This document shows, piece after piece, positions 16,776 through 26,551 of a stretch of 64,000 nt of DNA. Origin of the DNA: Candidatus Pelagibacter sp. RS39 (lineage in GTDB: Bacteria > Pseudomonadota > Alphaproteobacteria > Pelagibacterales > Pelagibacteraceae); the NCBI RefSeq assembly GCF_002101315.1, contig NZ_CP020777.1:1116001-1180000 (forward strand). The letters are read 5' to 3'. Made by a program: the position numbers and the translations under genes. How positions within the stretch are numbered: position 1 is the stretch's first letter; every line of letters begins with the position of its first letter. Below the pieces are notes generated by a model that searched no databases, had not been told where the DNA came from, and worked only from the letters and a program-made list of their open reading frames with translations.

Positions 16776-19700
16776 TGTTTATTACTGAATTAAGTATTAA
16801 AAGACCAACGGTATCTTGGGTTATGTCACTGATACTGATCATATTTGGTTTATTTGTTTTTTGGAAATTGCCCGTTAGAGAATTGCCCGATGGAATTCAA
16901 CCACCTGTTGTTCAAGTTCAAGTAGACTACAAGTCTGCATCAGCTTCGATAGTAGATCAAGAAGTTACACAAGTTGTTGAGGATGTTATTGGTGGGGCTG
17001 AAGGTATAAAAAATATAGACTCAAAATCTGAAAATGGAAGAAGCACAATTAATGTCGAGTTTGATACGAGTATTGATCTAGATAATGCTGCCAACGATAT
17101 AAGAGAAAGAGTTGCAAGAGTTGTGGATAATTTGCCAAGTGAATCGGATCCACCACAAATACTCAAACGAGCTGCAGGTTTTACAACAACTATGTGGCTG
17201 TCTTTATCTTCATCCTCATGGAGCGACCTTGAATTAGGAGATTACGCGGAGAGATATCTTGTAGACCAATTTTCAAGTGTTAAAAATGTTGGAAGAATAA
17301 GGGTAGGTGGATTAAGAGAATTAAGCATTAGAGTTTGGATTGATCCTATTAAACTTGCAGCTAATGATTTAACCATCAAAGAAGTTGAATTTGCAATTCG
17401 TGGCGAAAACATAAGTTTGCCTGCAGGGACGTTAGAAGCAGATAATATCGACTTAACACTAAATCTAGACAAATCATACAACGATATTGAGACTATAAAA
17501 CAAATACCCATCAAAAAAACTAGTAATCGTGTAATTCAGTTATCAGACGTTGCAAACGTTGAATTCGGTCCAGTATCAGAGAAAACTCTTTTTAAAGCTC
17601 AAACTAAAGATCAAATAAATTTGAAAACTGTAGGAATAGGAATCTATGCAAGAAGTGGAGCTTCAACAGTAGAACTTTCAAATGATATCAAAAAAAAAAT
17701 TGTTGAAGTAAAAAAAACTTTACCGGAAGAGTTAGATTTAAGGGTTTCATTCAATAGGGCTAACTATGTTGAGGCCGCAATAGAAGAAGTTTATAAAACT
17801 TTGGTCATTGCTTTTATTTTAGTAGTGTTGATAATTTATTTGTTTTTAGGGAATTTAAAGGCAGTCATTGTACCTGCTATTGCACTCCCCGTGAGTTTAA
17901 TAGCATCCTTTCTAGGCTTATACATATTTGGTCTTTCTATTAATATTTTTGTCCTTTTAAGTTTTATTTTAGCGATTGGTATAATCACAGACGACTCAGT
18001 AATTATGACAGATGCAATATACAGACGAATAGAGAATGGTGAGACCCCACTGGTTGCAGCTTATAAAGGCTCTAAACAAATTTCTTTTGCTATCGTTGCT
18101 ACCACACTAATTTTAGTAGCAGTTTTCTTACCATTAATATTTATTGAGGGAATTTCTGGAACATTATTTAGAGAAACAGCGATTGCATTATCTTTTTCAA
18201 TTGTAGTTTCTTCTTTTGTTGCATTAACTTTGTCACCAATGCTTGCGAGTAAATTTTTATACAAAAAAAAATCAAAAAAAATTTTTATTCAAAAATTTGA
18301 AAAAATTTTTTCTAACTTCGCAAAATTTTATGAGGAAACTTTAGTTAATGTTATTAATAAAACTAAAAGTGTAAGTTTTTTTATTGTTTTTATAATAATT
18401 GCTTCAGTGCTTTTATTTAGTTTCTCAAAAAAAGAACTTTTGCCTATGGAGGATCGGGGAGCATATCTAATAATTGGCTCAACTGATGAAGGAAGTTCTT
18501 TTGAATATACTCAAGAGCAAGCCCAAAAAGTAGAGGCAAGACTTATTCCTTTGTTGCAAGCTGAGGATAGTCCATACTCAAGATTTATAATGCGTGTTCC
18601 AGGTTTTGGAAATTCAGCTAATTCATATAATAGTTTTATAATTATCGCTCTCCTTGATGATTGGAAAAATCGTAAAAAAGGTCAACAAGTTGTTCTTAGA
18701 GAAGCGATTGGGAAAATAGTGAGTTTACCCCAAGCCCTAGCTTTTCCTATATCTCCTCAATCAATTAGAGTATCAAATTACAACAAACCAGTCCAAATGG
18801 TCATTTATGGAAATACTTACGAAGAACTTGAAGCAATACAAAAAAAAGTAATACGAAAACTCAGATCTAATAAAAATCTCTCAAGAATTGAGTCTGATTA
18901 TAATCGAAACAAACCAGAGGTAAAATTAATAATAAATAAAAATAAAGCCAAAGATCTAGGTGTCTCAACTAAATCAATTGGTGAAACACTTGAAACACTT
19001 TACGGGGGTAAAAAAATAACGACCTTTAATAAATTAGGCAAAGAATATCCAATAATTGTTCAACAATATTTATCTGATCGACGAAATAAAGAAGGTGTTT
19101 CAAAAATATTTGTTCGCTCTGAAACCAATGGAAAATTAATATCTTTAGCAAATCTTGTTAGTTTTAAGGAAGAAGGTTCAGCAAAAGAACTTGCTAGATA
19201 TAACAGACAGCGGGCTGTAACAATTTCTGCAAATATTAGTGAGGGGTATACATTAACAGAAGCAATTAAATACTTCGAAAATGTGATGGTTGATTTAGCA
19301 CCAGAAAAACAAATTACTTGGAAAGGAAAATCAGAGGAAATTAAAGAAACAAGTAATGAATTATTTATAATTTTTGCTTTAGCTTTACTAACTGCTTACT
19401 TGGTCATGGCCGCAACATTCAACTCATTCGTTCATCCATTTGTTATAATCTTAACTGTGCCTTTGGCTATTTTTGGAGGATTAGTGTTTATTTTATTTTT
19501 AAATAGCTCAGTAAATATTTTTTCTCAAATTGCACTAATTATACTAATAGGTATCTCAACTAAGAATAGTATTTTAATCGTAGATTACGCAAACCAAATT
19601 AGATCTAGTGGAAAAACTATTGAATTAGCTGTTAAAGAAGCGTGTGCTGTTCGGTTTAGACCAATTATAATGACATCACTGAGTACGATGATTGCAATGA

Positions 19701-19903
19701 TGCCTTTAGTGATTGGAAATTTTGGCCCTGGTGCAGGAGAAGGTTCAAGATTAGCAGTTGGTTCTACAATATTAGGAGGAATGATTATTTCAACTTTCTT
19801 TACTTTATATGTCACTCCTTCAATGTATCTCGCATTGGCAAAAAACACTAAAAGGATTGATATAGTTGACTTAGAACTAAAAAAAGAATTGTCTAAAAAA
19901 TAA
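16775..19903 (+). CDS. RND multidrug efflux pump, HAE1 (AcrB-like) type
   Basis: The 1042-residue pump has the typical 12 membrane spans and two large periplasmic loops. The proton-relay aspartates are D406 and D407 in GIITDDSVIMTD, and the TM10 lysine is K930 in GISTKNSILIVD, so it should be functional. It begins FITELSIKRPTVSW, in the style of AcrB/MexF proteins. With the adaptor it forms an inner-membrane efflux unit; no outer-membrane TolC gene is in this window. Substrates could be drugs, metals excluded by motif, or endogenous metabolites. Confidence 0.93.
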   Translation: MFITELSIKRPTVSWVMSLILIIFGLFVFWKLPVRELPDGIQPPVVQVQVDYKSASASIVDQEVTQVVEDVIGGAEGIKNIDSKSENGRSTINVEFDTSIDLDNAANDIRERVARVVDNLPSESDPPQILKRAAGFTTTMWLSLSSSSWSDLELGDYAERYLVDQFSSVKNVGRIRVGGLRELSIRVWIDPIKLAANDLTIKEVEFAIRGENISLPAGTLEADNIDLTLNLDKSYNDIETIKQIPIKKTSNRVIQLSDVANVEFGPVSEKTLFKAQTKDQINLKTVGIGIYARSGASTVELSNDIKKKIVEVKKTLPEELDLRVSFNRANYVEAAIEEVYKTLVIAFILVVLIIYLFLGNLKAVIVPAIALPVSLIASFLGLYIFGLSINIFVLLSFILAIGIITDDSVIMTDAIYRRIENGETPLVAAYKGSKQISFAIVATTLILVAVFLPLIFIEGISGTLFRETAIALSFSIVVSSFVALTLSPMLASKFLYKKKSKKIFIQKFEKIFSNFAKFYEETLVNVINKTKSVSFFIVFIIIASVLLFSFSKKELLPMEDRGAYLIIGSTDEGSSFEYTQEQAQKVEARLIPLLQAEDSPYSRFIMRVPGFGNSANSYNSFIIIALLDDWKNRKKGQQVVLREAIGKIVSLPQALAFPISPQSIRVSNYNKPVQMVIYGNTYEELEAIQKKVIRKLRSNKNLSRIESDYNRNKPEVKLIINKNKAKDLGVSTKSIGETLETLYGGKKITTFNKLGKEYPIIVQQYLSDRRNKEGVSKIFVRSETNGKLISLANLVSFKEEGSAKELARYNRQRAVTISANISEGYTLTEAIKYFENVMVDLAPEKQITWKGKSEEIKETSNELFIIFALALLTAYLVMAATFNSFVHPFVIILTVPLAIFGGLVFILFLNSSVNIFSQIALIILIGISTKNSILIVDYANQIRSSGKTIELAVKEACAVRFRPIIMTSLSTMIAMMPLVIGNFGPGAGEGSRLAVGSTILGGMIISTFFTLYVTPSMYLALAKNTKRIDIVDLELKKELSKK

Positions 19904-20492
19904 TATATTTTTTTCTATTTAATTTACTTTTACATTTCAATAATTGATTTTTGTATTTATTAGATTGTCTCTCAACTTTTTTGGCTAGTCCAATTACTTT
20001 TTTATTTTTTTTATAGTTTTTATAATTTCCCCATCCTTCGTGATATGCAAGATACTGTTTGAAAGCATCTTTCTTTGATATCTTTAAGATGTTTTCTGAT
20101 TTATTTGTATACCATCCAATGAAGTCAACACTGTCTTTAAATCTTGCTCTTGTTGCTAATTTATTACCAGTTTCTCTTTTATATTGCTCCCAAGTTCCTT
20201 TGACTGCTTGCGAATAACCAAAAGAGCTAGAAGGTCGCTTATAAGGTATCACTTTAAAAATTTTTTGTCTTGCCGGTTTAGCAAGCCAATCAAAATCTGA
20301 CTCCATTTTAATTATTGCCAATTGAATATAAATAGGTGTACCCCACTTTTGCTCAACTTTTTTTGTGTGCTTATACCATAGATATCTTTCACTAAAAATT
20401 GAACAACTATTAGAAGTGTTTGAAGGAATTGATGAACAGCCGACCGTAAAAAAATAAATAAAAATTAATAATTTATTTTTTAAATCTCCCAT
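19893..20492 (-). CDS. SLT-like (lysozyme-fold) lipoprotein
   Basis: The 199-residue protein has a short signal and a lipobox-like VGCSS with C19. The catalytic-type glutamate is E64 in AIIKMESDFDW, followed by SSSFGYSQAVKGTW, the pattern of goose-type lysozyme/soluble lytic transglycosylase domains (ES..GxxQ). It probably cleaves peptidoglycan glycan strands in the periplasm. The downstream KKYIIF end overlaps the RND gene by 11 bp. The VanZ-like gene lies directly upstream and overlaps the start by 20 bp. Confidence 0.78.
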   Translation of the reverse strand: MGDLKNKLLIFIYFFTVGCSSIPSNTSNSCSIFSERYLWYKHTKKVEQKWGTPIYIQLAIIKMESDFDWLAKPARQKIFKVIPYKRPSSSFGYSQAVKGTWEQYKRETGNKLATRARFKDSVDFIGWYTNKSENILKISKKDAFKQYLAYHEGWGNYKNYKKNKKVIGLAKKVERQSNKYKNQLLKCKSKLNRKKYIIF

Positions 20493-20868
20493 ATTTATTT
20501 ATAAAATTATTAAGAAGAATTACAACAATAACACCCAACAAATTTCCAAATAAATCAGACCATTGAAATGTTCTCTCAGGTATAACTAGGTGAAAAATTT
20601 CAAGCATGATAGAAAGAAAAATTAAATATAATAGTAATAAGATGATTTTCTTGGAATTAACAAAAGTTAAAAAACCAATAATTGAAATTAATACAAATAC
20701 ATAAAAATGATTTGATGATATAACAAAATCTGGTGTTATTTGAGGTTGTATACTTTTATTGTCATAAATTATCCAGCCTAATAAACTTCCAGGATATAGA
20801 TATAAAATAATTAAAAGGATATTAATTATATAAAATATTACTTTATATGTAGAAAAAAATTTTGACAT
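20473..20868 (-). CDS. VanZ-like membrane protein
   Basis: This 131-residue protein has four hydrophobic segments and the VanZ-type conserved motif (LEIFHLVIPERTFQWSDLFGN), where an acidic residue, a histidine and an aspartate cluster near the last two helices. VanZ relatives include a teicoplanin-resistance protein, but most bacterial members have no known function. There is no van cluster here, so resistance should not be inferred. It overlaps the SLT lipoprotein gene, perhaps reflecting a common role at the envelope. Confidence 0.72.
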   Translation of the reverse strand: MSKFFSTYKVIFYIINILLIILYLYPGSLLGWIIYDNKSIQPQITPDFVISSNHFYVFVLISIIGFLTFVNSKKIILLLLYLIFLSIMLEIFHLVIPERTFQWSDLFGNLLGVIVVILLNNFINKYGRFKK

Positions 20869-20912
20869 TTAGTTAAATGATTTTTTTATAAATTATTTTT
20901 AGATATGACAAG

Positions 20913-21626
20913 ATGAGTTTTTTGGTATTAGTCAGACATGGTCAGAGTACTTGGAATCTTGAAAAAAGATTCACTGGTTGGGTTGATGTTGATCTAACAG
21001 ATCAAGGTAAAATTGAAGCTGAGAAAGCTGGTTTACTTATCAAAAATCAAAATATAAATATAGATTTTTATTATTCCTCATTTCAAGTGAGGGCAAACCA
21101 TACTCTTAAAATAATACAAAAAGTATTAAAATCAAAAAAAGATTTTGTAAGAGCGTGGCAGCTAAACGAAAGACACTATGGTGAACTTACGGGATTGAAT
21201 AAGATTGAGACCGCAAATAAAATTGGTGAAGATAAAGTTTTCGAATTTCGAAGATCTTGGGATATCAAACCTGGAAAACTAAGTAGAGAAAGCTCTTATC
21301 ATCCGCTAAATATTGAGACATATGAAAAAATACCCAGAGAGTTCATTCCTGACACAGAGTCTTTAAAAGATACATACAACAGAGTTTTGGAATATTTCAA
21401 AAAAGAAATACAACCTAAATTAATAGATAAAAATATATTAATCACAGCACATGGAAACTCAATAAGAGCTTTATGTAAATATCTGTTCAATTTAGATAAC
21501 AATCAAATCACAAGTTTAGAAATTCCAACAGGAAATCCCTTAATAATCAATTTCGGTGAAAATTTGAAAATAAATGAATGTAAATATCTAGATAAAGAGA
21601 GATCTAAGAACCTTTTAGTTTTTTAA
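20913..21626 (+). CDS. gpmA: 2,3-bisphosphoglycerate-dependent phosphoglycerate mutase
   Basis: The phosphohistidine motif RHGQSTWN has H9; E86 (LNERHYGELTG) and H180 (AHGNS) complete the catalytic set, and FTGWVDVDLT follows as in dPGM enzymes. At 237 residues the length is typical. It interconverts 3- and 2-phosphoglycerate in the cytosol, for gluconeogenesis or lower glycolysis. The 3' end overlaps the convergent murU by 23 bp, the longest such overlap in the window. Confidence 0.96.
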   Translation: MSFLVLVRHGQSTWNLEKRFTGWVDVDLTDQGKIEAEKAGLLIKNQNINIDFYYSSFQVRANHTLKIIQKVLKSKKDFVRAWQLNERHYGELTGLNKIETANKIGEDKVFEFRRSWDIKPGKLSRESSYHPLNIETYEKIPREFIPDTESLKDTYNRVLEYFKKEIQPKLIDKNILITAHGNSIRALCKYLFNLDNNQITSLEIPTGNPLIINFGENLKINECKYLDKERSKNLLVF

Positions 21627-22293
21627 AAATTTCTAAATTCGTTAAATGGTGAAATTTATTGGTGCTCTCAAATCCATTTAACTCTTGTTTCATTAATAAT
21701 TTATTCCAAATATTTGCAACTGAAAAGTTTTTTACTTCATATTCATTAAACAAGTTTTTATTCAAAATTTGACAACCAGTATATATAAAATTTTTTTCAT
21801 AACTTTTTTTAATCATATTATCTTCTAAATCAAAATCGCCCTCTAAGTTATTATCAAAACTTAGTTTTTTATTAACCAATAAAAGAATATTATTTAATTT
21901 ATTTTGGAAATAATATTTTTGCATATCATTAATTTCACTCACATAATTTTCATTCCATATAGTATCAGGGTTAAAAACAAAAAAATCCTCACAATCTGAA
22001 TGGTTGATCAAATTCAAAATTCCTCCACCAGTATCTAAAATTTCTTTTCCGTCCTCTATAATTTTTATTTTTACTGAAAAATTTTTATTTTTAAAAAAAT
22101 CAACAATCTGTTCACTTAAATAAAAAGTGTTTAGGAAAATATTATCTACTTTCAATTTTATTACAGTATTAATACAATCTTCTAAAATTGTTTGATTTTT
22201 AATTTGAAGTAATGGTTTGGGTTTTTTAAGTGTTAAAGGATTTAGTCTTTTACCAAATCCAGCACAGAGAATAAAAGCATTATTAATTTTCAT
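21604..22293 (-). CDS. murU: MurNAc-1-phosphate uridylyltransferase-like nucleotidyltransferase
   Basis: This 229-residue protein begins with the sugar-nucleotidyltransferase signature AFILCAGFGKRLNPLT and KPKPLLQI, with FNPDTIW supplying a likely metal-binding aspartate. The gene order tsaE-amgK-murU is the known layout of the anhydro-MurNAc recycling route, which bypasses de novo UDP-MurNAc synthesis. The start codon overlaps amgK by 4 bp. A mannose-1-phosphate guanylyltransferase activity cannot be excluded by sequence, but context favours MurU. Confidence 0.82.
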   Translation of the reverse strand: MKINNAFILCAGFGKRLNPLTLKKPKPLLQIKNQTILEDCINTVIKLKVDNIFLNTFYLSEQIVDFFKNKNFSVKIKIIEDGKEILDTGGGILNLINHSDCEDFFVFNPDTIWNENYVSEINDMQKYYFQNKLNNILLLVNKKLSFDNNLEGDFDLEDNMIKKSYEKNFIYTGCQILNKNLFNEYEVKNFSVANIWNKLLMKQELNGFESTNKFHHLTNLEIFKKLKGS

Positions 22294-23228
22294 AAATTTT
22301 TTTTAAAATTATTATTTAGTAATTTTTTTAAATCTAAGAAAATTTCATTTTCATTGATTCTTAAAGAAATCAATTCCCACGCATATGGTATTAATTTTAA
22401 ATAACCCTTTTTTTTATCTCGGATTGCCAGACGTGTAAATATTCCAATTATTTTCAGGTTTCTTAAAATAGATAAAATTTCAAAATCATTTTTTATTTTT
22501 TTTTTATCAATTTTTTTTTGAGTACCTATATAAAAATTAAAAATCTTTTTTTTTAGAACTTTTGAGGTTTTTAGTCTTACATCATCGACTAAAGAAGCTA
22601 AATCATAAGCTCTATTCCCTATTAAAGCATCTTGACTATCAATTACACCTATTCTGTTATTAACAAGCATTAAATTTGATACATGAAAATCCCTATGAAC
22701 AAATACATTTTTTTCCATCTTTAGACATAAAGATAAAGTTTTAATTATTTTTTTAAATTTTTTATTAAAGTCTTGTCTCTTATTTTTTGTCAAATTTTTT
22801 TTCACATACCACTCACAAAATAAATTAGCCTCCTGAATTAATATTTCATTTTTATAATCAGGTATTCGATAATATTTGTTTCTAAAATTTCTTACTTTTT
22901 TATCTTTTATTGACTGTATTTGATTAAGCAATTTTATTATATCTTTAAAATATAATAATTTTTTATTTTTACTTTTCTTTAAAATTTGAAAAATTGTCTT
23001 ATTTCCAAAATCCTCAACTTCTATATAATTATTCTTATAATTCTCTTGATATAATTTTGGAGCTAGAATTTTGTTTTTATTTAAAATCTTGCTAATTGCA
23101 TCATAAACAAGAAGATTTTTAAATTTGTCCTTTTTTGCTTGAATTACAATAGAATTACCATAATTGGATTTTTTTCTAAAAAACTTTCTATGTGACGCAT
23201 CTCCTTTTAATTTTTTAAGATTTTGCAT
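22290..23228 (-). CDS. amgK: Anomeric MurNAc/GlcNAc kinase-like phosphotransferase
   Basis: The 312-residue APH-type kinase fold has the catalytic loop HRDFHVSN and the metal-binding IDSQDA. AmgK phosphorylates the anomeric hydroxyl of MurNAc (and GlcNAc), the step before MurU. It contains many lysines, as expected at this base composition, and lacks the resistance-type residues of aminoglycoside kinases. It lies between tsaE and murU with spacings of 10 and -4 bp, so the three genes form one transcript. Confidence 0.85.
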   Translation of the reverse strand: MQNLKKLKGDASHRKFFRKKSNYGNSIVIQAKKDKFKNLLVYDAISKILNKNKILAPKLYQENYKNNYIEVEDFGNKTIFQILKKSKNKKLLYFKDIIKLLNQIQSIKDKKVRNFRNKYYRIPDYKNEILIQEANLFCEWYVKKNLTKNKRQDFNKKFKKIIKTLSLCLKMEKNVFVHRDFHVSNLMLVNNRIGVIDSQDALIGNRAYDLASLVDDVRLKTSKVLKKKIFNFYIGTQKKIDKKKIKNDFEILSILRNLKIIGIFTRLAIRDKKKGYLKLIPYAWELISLRINENEIFLDLKKLLNNNFKKNL

Positions 23229-23238
23229 TTATCTATAA

Positions 23239-23694
23239 TTACAAATTTAAACCCTTAATTTTTAAAATTCGTTTCTTGTAATCATTTCCATATTCAAAAT
23301 TTAATTCGATCAAATTTTTTGGTTTTGGTTTTATTTTTTGTGGCCATTCAATTAATGTAATAGCGTTAGTAATATCGTCAAATAATCCTAGATTGTAAAT
23401 TTCATCTAAATTATTTATTCTAAATAAATCATAATGATTAATTTTGATTTGTTTAATTTGATACTCATTTAATAAATTGAATGTAGGGCTTGTTACTTCC
23501 GTTATTTTAAGTCCATTTTGTTTTTGGAAATTGTTGATTAGATATCTAATAAAAGTAGTTTTTCCGACACCCATCTCACCCACAAAAAAAACTACATGTC
23601 CTAATTTCAATTTCTTTGAAATCTTCTTAGCTAATTCCTCTGTTTTTTTTTCTGAAGATAAATTGATAAAATCACTTTTAGTAGCGATAGGCAT
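23239..23694 (-). CDS. tsaE: tRNA t6A37 biosynthesis ATPase TsaE
   Basis: A Walker A motif GEMGVGKTT occurs at 39-47, preceded by VVFFVG, and [10 protein letters not shown] and ITLIEWP are family marks of TsaE/YjeE. The 151-residue length is typical. It binds TsaB-TsaD and its ATPase is needed for the t6A modification of ANN-decoding tRNAs. The start overlaps the end of ahcY by 17 bp. It is placed upstream of amgK-murU as in other alphaproteobacteria. Confidence 0.95.
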   Translation of the reverse strand: MPIATKSDFINLSSEKKTEELAKKISKKLKLGHVVFFVGEMGVGKTTFIRYLINNFQKQNGLKITEVTSPTFNLLNEYQIKQIKINHYDLFRINNLDEIYNLGLFDDITNAITLIEWPQKIKPKPKNLIELNFEYGNDYKKRILKIKGLNL

Positions 23695-24964
23695 TAGGCT
23701 TGAAAGGTCCCTCTACTCCTACACTAATATAATCTGCTTGATCTTTTGAGAGTTTAGTTAATTTAGCACCAACTTTTTTAAGATGGAGTGTAGCTACTTT
23801 CTCATCTAAATGTTTTGGTAAAACATAAACTTTGTTCTTGTAATTTTTATGATTATTCCACAATTCTATCTGAGCAATGACTTGATTTGTAAATGAAGCA
23901 CTCATTACAAAACTTGGATGCCCTGTGGCACAACCTAAATTTACCAATCTACCTTCTGCTAATAAAATTATTCTTTTTTTGCTAGGTAATTCAATTTCAT
24001 GTACTTGAGGTTTTACTTCGGTCCACTTGTAATTTTTCAAAGCTTCAACCTGAATTTCATTATCGAAATGTCCGATGTTACATAAAATTGCTCTATCCTT
24101 CATGTCTCTCATGTGGTCAGCTGTAACAATATCTTTGTTACCAGTCGCAGTCACAACAATATCTGCTTTACTAATTGCTTCATCCATTAAAACAACCTCA
24201 TAACCTTCCATTGCGGCTTGCAATGCACATATTGGGTCCGCTTCAGTAACTAATACACGTGCCCCACTTTGTCTTAATGATGCAGCACTTCCTTTCCCAA
24301 CATCACCAAAACCAGCAACAATTGCAATTTTTCCTGACATCATTACATCAGTTGCTCTTCTAATTCCGTCAACTAAGCTTTCTCTACATCCATATAAATT
24401 GTCAAATTTTGATTTTGTAACAGAGTCATTCACGTTAATTGCTGGAACTAATAAAGAATTTTCTTTCTCCATTTTATTTAACGCTTTTATCCCTGTAGTT
24501 GTTTCTTCTGAAACTCCTTTCACATCTTTTAATAAATCTTTATATTCATTGTGCATCATTGCTGTTAAGTCACCACCATCATCTAAAAGCATATTAGGTT
24601 TCCAACTTTTCTTGCCTTCAATAGTTTGTTTAATGCACCAAACATATTCCTCTTCTGTTTCTCCCTTCCACGCATAAACAGGAATACCTGCTTTTGCAAT
24701 TGCAGCGGCTGCATGGTCTTGGGTAGAAAAAATATTACATGATGACCATCTTACTTCTGCACCTAAATCCACTAAAGTTTCAATTAAAACTGCTGTTTGT
24801 ATTGTCATATGCAAACAGCCTATAATCTTTGCGCCCTTTAAAGGAGATTTTCCAGCATACTCCTCTCTCAAAGCCATAAGTCCTGGCATTTCACTCTCAG
24901 CAATTGAAATCTCTTTTCGACCAAATTCTGCTTGAGACAGATCTTTTACTTTATAATCTTCCAT
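23678..24964 (-). CDS. ahcY: Adenosylhomocysteinase
   Basis: At 428 residues it has the NAD-binding GFGDVGKG at 218-225 and [14 protein letters not shown] near the substrate site (about 76-90). It splits S-adenosylhomocysteine to homocysteine and adenosine, regenerating the methyl cycle. It follows chvG with a 45-bp gap, as in the ancestral alphaproteobacterial locus. I looked for a SAH or SAM riboswitch in the gap and found none. The C-terminus ends FKPNAYRY, as in full-length enzymes, so the gene is intact. Confidence 0.97.
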   Translation of the reverse strand: MEDYKVKDLSQAEFGRKEISIAESEMPGLMALREEYAGKSPLKGAKIIGCLHMTIQTAVLIETLVDLGAEVRWSSCNIFSTQDHAAAAIAKAGIPVYAWKGETEEEYVWCIKQTIEGKKSWKPNMLLDDGGDLTAMMHNEYKDLLKDVKGVSEETTTGIKALNKMEKENSLLVPAINVNDSVTKSKFDNLYGCRESLVDGIRRATDVMMSGKIAIVAGFGDVGKGSAASLRQSGARVLVTEADPICALQAAMEGYEVVLMDEAISKADIVVTATGNKDIVTADHMRDMKDRAILCNIGHFDNEIQVEALKNYKWTEVKPQVHEIELPSKKRIILLAEGRLVNLGCATGHPSFVMSASFTNQVIAQIELWNNHKNYKNKVYVLPKHLDEKVATLHLKKVGAKLTKLSKDQADYISVGVEGPFKPNAYRY

Positions 24965-25009
24965 CGTGGCTCTTCTAACAATTAAAAATTAATTAATCAA
25001 TAGAACTCT

Positions 25010-26551
25010 TTAAACTTTTGGAAATTCTATTTCCATGCTCGCACCTTTTTTATCTTGTCTATTAGATGCTTTGATTGTGGCATTATGTAAATCAACTAAA
25101 TTTTTTACTATATTTAACCCTAGACCAGAATGCTGTCCAAATTTATCTGGTCTGTTACTGTAGAATCTTTTAAATATTTTATTCGTGTCTTTTTCTTTAA
25201 AACCCTGCCCCTCATCTAATATTTTTATGTGCACTTTGCTATCCTCTGATTTCGAAACTTGTACAATTACATCTTTATCATCATCACTAAAAGAAATCGC
25301 ATTATCTAAAAGGTTTGCAATGATTTGTTCAATTCTGTTTTCGATTCCATAAATTAAATATTTATTTTTACCATCATTTTTATAAGAAATATTAATTCCT
25401 CTTTTAAGTTTATAAATATTATTAAAATCATCTACTACTGACTTAATTATTGGTTCAATGTCTATTTTTTTTATTTTTTCTTTACTTAATGCAACTTCAT
25501 CTTTTAACATTTGTGAGTAATCAGTAATCAATCTTTCAATTCTTTGTACATCATGGCTTAAAATATTAATTAATTTAAGTCTCTGTTCAGAGTCTTGTGC
25601 GTCATGTAAAATTTCTGATGCGCTTTTTAATGATGCCAATGGATTGCGAATTTCGTGTACAAGATCAGTTGAAAAATTTTCTGCATGTGAAATTCTCTTT
25701 TGTAATTCTAAAGTCATATCATCCAAAGAATTAGAGAGCAAACCAAGTTCATCGTTTCTTAATTTTAATGTATCTATATTTGTTTTTTTTGTGTCTTTAT
25801 TTTTTATAATTTTGGTATAACTGACTAAATTTTTAATTGGTTTTAAAAAATATCGATTTAAGACAAACGAAAAAATCAATATTACGATACCAACTGCAAT
25901 TGCAGTCCTAATTACAAAAGTTTTTCTTTCATCAATGGCAGCTTTTATATCATTAGCATTTTCTGTTATTGCTAAATATCCTATATTTTCTCCATCCTTC
26001 ATCACGTTCTTGATAGTGGTCAATTTAAATTTATTAAATTCTTCCTCGGTAAATGTAAAAGGGATCCCAAAATTTTTAGACGTTGCGTAATTTAAAAGAA
26101 CATCATTTAAAGACACGTTATTTTCATTTCCAATATCTATATTTTTTTCTTCAGTGATTTTTTTTGTTGTTGTTGAGTCCAACACCTCTAACTCAATAGT
26201 ATCCAACCTTTGTGAAAATGATCTTGGATCTAAGTCTAATGTATCAGTGTCTCCTATTAAATTAAGTTTATTATCAAAAAATATTACTCTATCCAAGTTC
26301 TGAAAAAGAAATCTTGTTGAAAACAAAAATTTTCTAATATCTTTTTCAACAAATTTTACATTTAATCTTGTTAGATTATCAATTGTATTATTGATAACCT
26401 CAATATGATTTGAAGATTTTTTTTTAATTAAATTTGGTTGGACATTTTTTAAATAAATGAATGTGAACAAGCCTATTATTGTGAAAAAAATAGAATTTAT
26501 GAATAAAAATTTTTTTAAAATTGATAAGTTCTTAAGAAAATTGCTGAGCAT
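25010..26551 (-). CDS. chvG: Sensor histidine kinase, ChvG-like
   Basis: The 513-residue kinase has TM1 at about 13-33, a periplasmic sensor region of about 180 residues, TM2 at about 212-233, a HAMP segment, the dimerisation helix with the phospho-accepting H299 (DLVHEIRNPLASL), and a C-terminal ATPase with GQHSGLGLNIVKNL. ChvG in rhizobia senses acid/envelope stress. The neighbouring regulator and ahcY match the chv locus, though SAR11 annotators often call these EnvZ/OmpR. The overlap with chvI is a single base. Confidence 0.85.
   Translation of the reverse strand: MLSNFLKNLSILKKFLFINSIFFTIIGLFTFIYLKNVQPNLIKKKSSNHIEVINNTIDNLTRLNVKFVEKDIRKFLFSTRFLFQNLDRVIFFDNKLNLIGDTDTLDLDPRSFSQRLDTIELEVLDSTTTKKITEEKNIDIGNENNVSLNDVLLNYATSKNFGIPFTFTEEEFNKFKLTTIKNVMKDGENIGYLAITENANDIKAAIDERKTFVIRTAIAVGIVILIFSFVLNRYFLKPIKNLVSYTKIIKNKDTKKTNIDTLKLRNDELGLLSNSLDDMTLELQKRISHAENFSTDLVHEIRNPLASLKSASEILHDAQDSEQRLKLINILSHDVQRIERLITDYSQMLKDEVALSKEKIKKIDIEPIIKSVVDDFNNIYKLKRGINISYKNDGKNKYLIYGIENRIEQIIANLLDNAISFSDDDKDVIVQVSKSEDSKVHIKILDEGQGFKEKDTNKIFKRFYSNRPDKFGQHSGLGLNIVKNLVDLHNATIKASNRQDKKGASMEIEFPKV

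Noticed and set aside
24965..25009. Possible SAH or SAM riboswitch before ahcY
   Set aside because: The 45-bp gap has no stem long enough and no SAM-II, SAM-V or SAH core; only AT-rich sequence.
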